From contig JASKMD010000008.1 in NCBI GenBank assembly GCA_030144725.1, positions 17,707,667-17,771,666 on the forward strand: a stretch of 64,000 nt of DNA, read 5' to 3'. The translations under genes and the position numbers were made by a program. Each line of letters begins with the position of its first letter. Within the stretch, counting starts at the first letter, position 1. The stretch comes from Haematococcus lacustris (taxonomy: Eukaryota; Chlorophyta; Chlorophyceae; Chlamydomonadales; Haematococcaceae). Below are positions 59,385-64,000 of this stretch, in pieces. Below the pieces are notes generated by a model. It ran no database searches and was not told the DNA's origin. It saw nothing but the letters and a program-made list of their open reading frames with translations.

Positions 59385-59656
59385 CCCTCCCCTCCCCTGC
59401 CCTCCCCTCCCCTCCCCTCCCCTCCCTCCCCTCCCCTCCCCTCCCCTCCCCTCCCCTCCCCTCCCCTCCCCTCCCCTCCCCTCCCCTCCCCTCCCCTCCC
59501 CTCCCCTCCCCTCCCCTCCCCTCCCCTCCCCTCCCCTCCCCTCCCCTCCCCTCCCCTCCCCTCCCCTCCCCTCCCCTCCCCTCCCCTCCCCTCCCCTCCC
59601 CTCCCCTCCCCTCCCCTCCCCTCCCCTCCCCTCCCCTCCCCTCCCCTCCCCCTCCC
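59385..59656. repeat. (CCCCT)n pentanucleotide array
   Basis: About 50 CCCCT units directly abutting the CCCTG satellite, ending in CCTCCCTCGCAG, which looks like a splice acceptor. One base change (G to C) converts one unit to the other. Confidence 0.95.
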
Positions 59657-59662
59657 TCGCAG

Positions 59663-59745
59663 CCTCAGCCAACGTGCTTGTGACTGAGATGGTCACGAAG
59701 GCGCTTGCCAAAGCCCTACAGCTTCCTGTGAAGGGTGATGCAGCT
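59663..59745 (+). CDS. Possible exon after the satellite
   Basis: After the acceptor-like CTCGCAG the frame reads SANVLVTEMVTKALAKALQL PVK, a helix-like, non-repetitive peptide, ending near a GT-containing donor (GCTG|GTAATG). It suggests the satellite occupies an intron. No family recognised. Confidence 0.3.
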
Positions 59746-59918
59746 GGTAATGAAGTTGTGGCATCAAGCGGGCATTCTTTGGCAGTCATGCCCTCTCAGG
59801 TGCCTGGCAGCTCGAGATGTGTATGCAGCATTATTGAACAACTTGGAGCAGAAACTTGGAGCAGAAAAAAGCGGGATTTCAAGTTGTGCCAAGCCTGCCC
59901 TGCCAAGTGTCCCCAGGC

Positions 59919-60345
59919 AGCACCACCCTACCCACTAACTGCAGGGGTTCTGGCACCACTAGGAGCATGGCTGGCAGCAATACCACCCTACCCACTAGCT
60001 GTAGGGGTGCTGGCACCACCAGGAGCACAGCTGGCAGCAGCACCACCCTACCCACTAGCTGTAGGGGTGCTGGCACCACCAGGAGCACAGCTGGCAGCAA
60101 CACCACCCTACCCACTGGCTGTAAGGGTGCTGGCAACAACATGAGCATAGTAGGCAGCAACACCACCCTACCCACTAGCTGCAGGGGTGATGGCACCACC
60201 AGGAGCCTAGCTGGCAGCAGCACCACCCTACCCACTAGCTGTAGGGGTGCTGGCACCACCAGGAGCACAGCTGGCAGAAGCACCACCCTACACACTAGCT
60301 GTAGGGGTGCTGGCAACAACAGGAGCATAGCAGGCAGCAGGATGG
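59919..60345. repeat. 60-bp minisatellite, about 7 copies, coding-compatible
   Basis: Each unit contains CACCCTACCCACTAGCTGTA then GGGGTGCTGGCACCACCAGG and AGCACAGCTGGCAGCA. The unit is a multiple of three and stop-free, so one frame encodes a 20-residue repeat beginning TTLPTSCRGAGTTRSTAGSS. Copies differ by point changes, about half of them silent or conservative in that frame. It may be a real repeat protein or simply neutral. Confidence 0.9.
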
Positions 60346-60483
60346 AGCTGATGAGTAGGCATCTTGACCATATGACTTGTATGTATAAGTCCTATCTGGA
60401 GGCTGCGCGTGTGCGCACGCTCTTTAGCATATCAATCTTAACATGCATTCAACCGTGTGCCAAAACCACTCTCCACACCTAAC

Positions 60484-63400
60484 GACTGGGGACGCCTCCA
60501 AGGGAACTTGCTCACCATCTGCACAGGCAACGTGAGACACACAAGGTTCGTTAGGAGGGAGATCTGGATAGCGGACCCGTTGGAGGCCACCACCGCATCA
60601 GCACTAGCAGCACACTTTCAAGATCACACCGACCCGATTGATCTCACCAACAACCACATAGAGGAAGGAGAGATACTCGCCCCACCGCCCGTGACCACCA
60701 TTGACGCCGACAAGAACTCTACACTAGACACCAAGCGCAGCACCACAATAGAGGGCACTCCATTACACGAGGAACCTGCCCGGTCGCGACAACGCCGGGA
60801 CATTCCCACTGTTACCCTCCGCCCGCCAGCCCCCTCAGGTAAGCCGCGTACCAACCGACCCACCACGCGTGTCGATACCAACACTGGCCCGTCCGCTAAG
60901 CGGGTACGAGCCACCAAGGCACACCGCAACGACACGCACACACAAACCCTCATGTCCCAATACCTCTGCAAACCCACCGGAGCCCACACCACAAGACTAA
61001 ACCCCAACATAGCCGAGACACAACAAACCACGCCGGACAATGACCCTCGCACGAGCCAACACAACAACCCCTCAACCGAACTGCCCCAAGCAACCCTCAA
61101 CAGGCAACACATCACCCTCACAACCTTCAATGTCAGAGGCCTATGCAGATCTAGAAACGAGGTCCTAAACCTGGTGCTCAAACATAGCCCGGACATCTTG
61201 ATCCTCACCGAGACTATGACCCAACCCAAGAGCAACAAACCTAGCTCTGGCTGGCTGAAGAGGGTTATGCCCAACTACACCGTCCACCGTCACGAAGGCC
61301 ATAGTGAGGTCCTAATTGGCATCAGACACGACCTAGCTATCCAGATGCAAACCACCATGCTGCCGCCGTGTACAGATGCGGATGTGAACACCCGATGCGT
61401 CATCCTAAGCCTCCGCCAACGGCAAAGCGAGGAACTCACACTCGTCGCCACGTACTGGCCGTCAGGGAACAACGACGACGCGATCCCATTAAGGAGAAAG
61501 ATGCAAGAACACATACGAACAGCCACTGGACACCTGCCCGGCTCACTCATTCTGGCAGGAGACATCAACGCCACGATGAAAACAGAGGATCGCTCCGAAC
61601 ACACTGAATACCCACAAGACCACATGATGAGGGAGTTCGCCACGGAGCTGCGCCTATCCGAAGCTGACCCCGGCGACCGGGCCTGGACCTACCAGCAACC
61701 ACACTGCAACAGCCGCATCGACGCCATCCTGACGCGCGACGCGAGACAAGGCCCTGGGCATCGCACACACGTCGACACAAACGCGTACCTCAGCGACCAC
61801 AGACCGCTCACCGCCACACTCACCACTACCAGACTGGGCATAGATCTAGCAGCCACACATCAACCCTTAAAACACAGCCACACCATTCTCACCACCCCAA
61901 TCACCAACAAAGATAGGGAAGCATACCGGCTTGGAGTGCAACAACCCAGCTCAGGCGCTCCACAACTGCATGCACAACTGACAGCATACATAGCTCCCAT
62001 GTACACAGCCGCTACCCACTTCCTGACCACACTAGACAAGGCCAACCCACAACAACCACAACGCCTGACACTAGTGGCAGGCCTCCCGGCTAGAGAGGCT
62101 GTCGATACCGCAGCCGCCATGCTCACAACGCTCCTGGAAACCTGCAGGGGAACTGCCATGCAGACATGCAACACCAAGACATTGACCAGAGGAGGCCAAC
62201 ATTACCAACGCAGGAGCATGTGCAAGATCAGACAGGCACTAGGGAAAAAGCTCAAAACCACCAGAGAACTCAGCCGGAAGGCTAGAATGTTATTCAAACA
62301 AAACAGCGCCCACCCGTCTATCGACGACCTACTCCCAGAGACAGACACGATCAACGCGGAGGTAAGGGAGGCGGTGCAAGCACGCCAGGGCGACGGTACA
62401 ACAGAAAATTACGTGCAAGCCGCGCTCGCCCAACTGACCAACTCCTACCGCGACCAAATCCACAAGCTAGATGACGACGACTCCGCACTTGCCATTGCAC
62501 AGGCGCGTCTCAGAATGCAACACCTCATCAGCACCCAACCCAAAAAAGCCAACAAATACATACTACGCCCCTCTCGCACCGACCACAAAGGACTGCAGGC
62601 ACTAGCTGACCCCGATACCAAGAACATCTGCACCGCCCCGGCCGACCTCAACCGGATTATCACCGCCGCCTATAGACACAAGCTCACGCCGCCGAATCCC
62701 AAAACAGGCCACTACACGAACACACAGACCAGAAATTACCCCTGGACCCGCCCCAAAGCCGCGGACCCCTTCACGTTGCACACCTGCCAAAATATACACT
62801 GGATGCACACAGCCATCATGGACAAAGCAGGATTTCAAGAATGCATCAGCAGACTATCAGGGGGCAAAGCGCCTGGCCCTGACGGCATTGAAAACGAGAT
62901 CATCAAGATGCTGCCATGGGAGATGAGGGACACCATACACCAACTGTTCATCATCATGTGGGCCACTGGTTGCACACCCACAACATGGAAAACCAGTGAC
63001 ACCTGCCTGCTCTACAAGGACAAGGGCCAAGAAACAGACCTCAACGCCTACAGACCTGTTGGGCTGGCCAATACCATCTACAAACTCTGGACCAGCCTCA
63101 TAACCAAGGCGCTGTACGAGTATGCTGAGGCTAACGGGATGTTAAGTAACTGCCAAGCAGGCTTCCGCTCCCATAGGGACACCACACAACAGCTCCAAAT
63201 GCTGGTCATGGCCCTCGAAGACGCCAAGCTAGCCAAAGTAGATATCTATGCGCTACTGGTCGACTTCACTAGCGCCTTCAACACCACCTGCCAAGACAAA
63301 CTGCTATGGATCATGCACGACCTTGGCTTTCCCACCGACGCCACAGACGCGGTGAAGGACCTGTACACGGGCGCTACAACGCGCTTCAGAACTCCCTACG

Positions 63401-64000
63401 GCCCCACCGACCCGGTACCTGTAGACCGGGGCACCATCCAGGGCGACTCACTCTCACCTTTCCTGTTCCTCATCTACATCGAACCCTTACTGCGCTGGCT
63501 CCAAGTAGGAGCGAGGGGGTACAAATTTACATCCGACACAACCGACAGCGCCGGGCGATTTACAATCGGCAGCATCGACTACGCCGATGACATCGCTATC
63601 CTTTGCAACTCGATCAGCAACCTACGCTGTCAGGCAGACAAGCTCTCCGCCTACTCGGATTGGGGCCACCTAATCGTATCCCACAGCAAAACCCTCGCCA
63701 CAGCGGCGCTCCACAAAGCGCACCAATCCGGCAGATGCAGCACCATGGCAGAAGCGGAAAAGCAAGCCCGTAGAGAACTGCAAGCCGTAACGCTACAAGG
63801 GAAACCTGTCACCTACCTCAAACCGACCTCCCCCTTCACTTACCTTGGTGTCTTACTTACCATGACGCTCAACTGGAAACCACAACACATAGCCATGATG
63901 ACACAACTCAGACAGAAGCTAGAAAGACTACGACGCTCATTCGCTAGCGCCAGACAAGCCATCCACATCATCAAGACAGCCATCATCCCCAGTCTGGCCT
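60484..64000 (+). mobile_element. Non-LTR retrotransposon (LINE) ORF: APE endonuclease and reverse transcriptase, 3' partial
   Basis: One + strand frame stays open from about 60.48 kb to the window edge (over 1,100 codons), so the 3' end is outside. It encodes the target-primed reverse transcription enzyme of a LINE. The N-terminal 200 residues are basic and Pro/Thr-rich with no recognised fold. An apurinic-like endonuclease follows (about 61,115-61,840): TTFNVRGL, ILTET, ILAGDINAT, SRIDAILT, LSDHRPLT. The reverse transcriptase (about 62,850-63,870) shows GGKAPGPDGIENEII, NAYRPVGLANTIYKL, QAGFR, LLVDFTSAFNT, GTIQGDSLSPFLFLIYIEPL, DYADDIAIL (63,577-63,600) and TYLGVLLTM. Both catalytic Asp of YADD and the Asp of VDFTSAF are present. 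APE plus RT order fits L1-like or Dualen/RandI-like clades; the missing 3' part is needed to choose. No frameshift was seen. Confidence 0.93.

Noticed and set aside
53674..60144. Open frames of about 1,900-2,150 codons on both strands across the pentamer satellite
   Set aside because: The CCCTG and CCCCT units contain no stop in any frame, and the frames run through 500 undetermined bases. Repeating Leu-Pro-Cys-Pro-Ala or Gly-Gln-Gly-Arg-Ala peptides are composition artefacts.
60624..62838. Several minus-strand open frames over the LINE
   Set aside because: They are shadows of the plus-strand endonuclease and reverse transcriptase frame, which has the family motifs in order.
1..64000. tRNA or rRNA genes
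   Set aside because: I saw no cloverleaf with a T-loop GTTCGAATC-type box and no conserved rRNA core sequence; this was by eye, so a short RNA gene could be missed.

Overview
This window is nuclear DNA from a GC-rich unicellular eukaryote, most likely a chlamydomonadalean green alga. The evidence is: genes cut into many short exons with CAG|G-type acceptors and occasional GC-AG introns, Ala/Gln/Gly-rich insertions inside conserved enzymes, dense simple-sequence repeats inside introns, and TGTAA-type polyadenylation signals. Interstitial arrays are TTAGGG and its variants rather than TTTTAGGG, and the mobile-element relic at 9.4-10.4 kb resembles a family I associate with Haematococcus. Together these point to the Haematococcus/Stephanosphaera group, but the species is an inference.

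Layout, left to right. (1) 1-6.1 kb, + strand: a large coiled-coil protein, 5' end outside the window. (2) 6.7-9.3 kb: a hAT DNA transposon with an 8-bp target-site duplication, followed at 9.4-10.4 kb by a decayed TnpB/Fanzor-like (RuvC nuclease) gene. (3) 11.75-18.1 kb, - strand: a 14-exon cytochrome P450. (4) 19.2-22.5 kb, - strand: a bZIP transcription factor. (5) 23.0-34.5 kb, + strand: a 27-exon Argonaute with all four DEDH slicer residues. It diverges from the bZIP gene across a 473-bp shared promoter interval. (6) 35.3-43.4 kb, - strand: an ABC1/UbiB-type atypical kinase with a very long low-complexity insertion. It converges on Argonaute.

From 43.8 kb the window is accessory DNA. There is a DDE-like transposase fragment (43.8-44.6 kb) and a Gln-rich ORF (51.3-52.2 kb). 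Between them lies a sharply bounded 5,019-bp element (45,792-50,810) with nearly perfect 220-bp terminal inverted repeats and a 5-bp duplication AATGG. After a low-GC island (53.1-53.4 kb) come a 500-bp assembly gap, about 4.9 kb of (CCCTG)n satellite, a (CCCCT)n block and a 60-bp minisatellite. The window ends in a non-LTR retrotransposon ORF with APE endonuclease and reverse transcriptase domains, running off the right edge.

The host genes do not form one pathway. Argonaute (small-RNA silencing) sits beside several recently active or decayed transposons, the kind of target such a pathway controls in algae, but the sequence shows no functional link. Exon models for the P450, Argonaute and ABC1K genes were checked by matching splice phases across junctions; weak junctions are stated in the entries.
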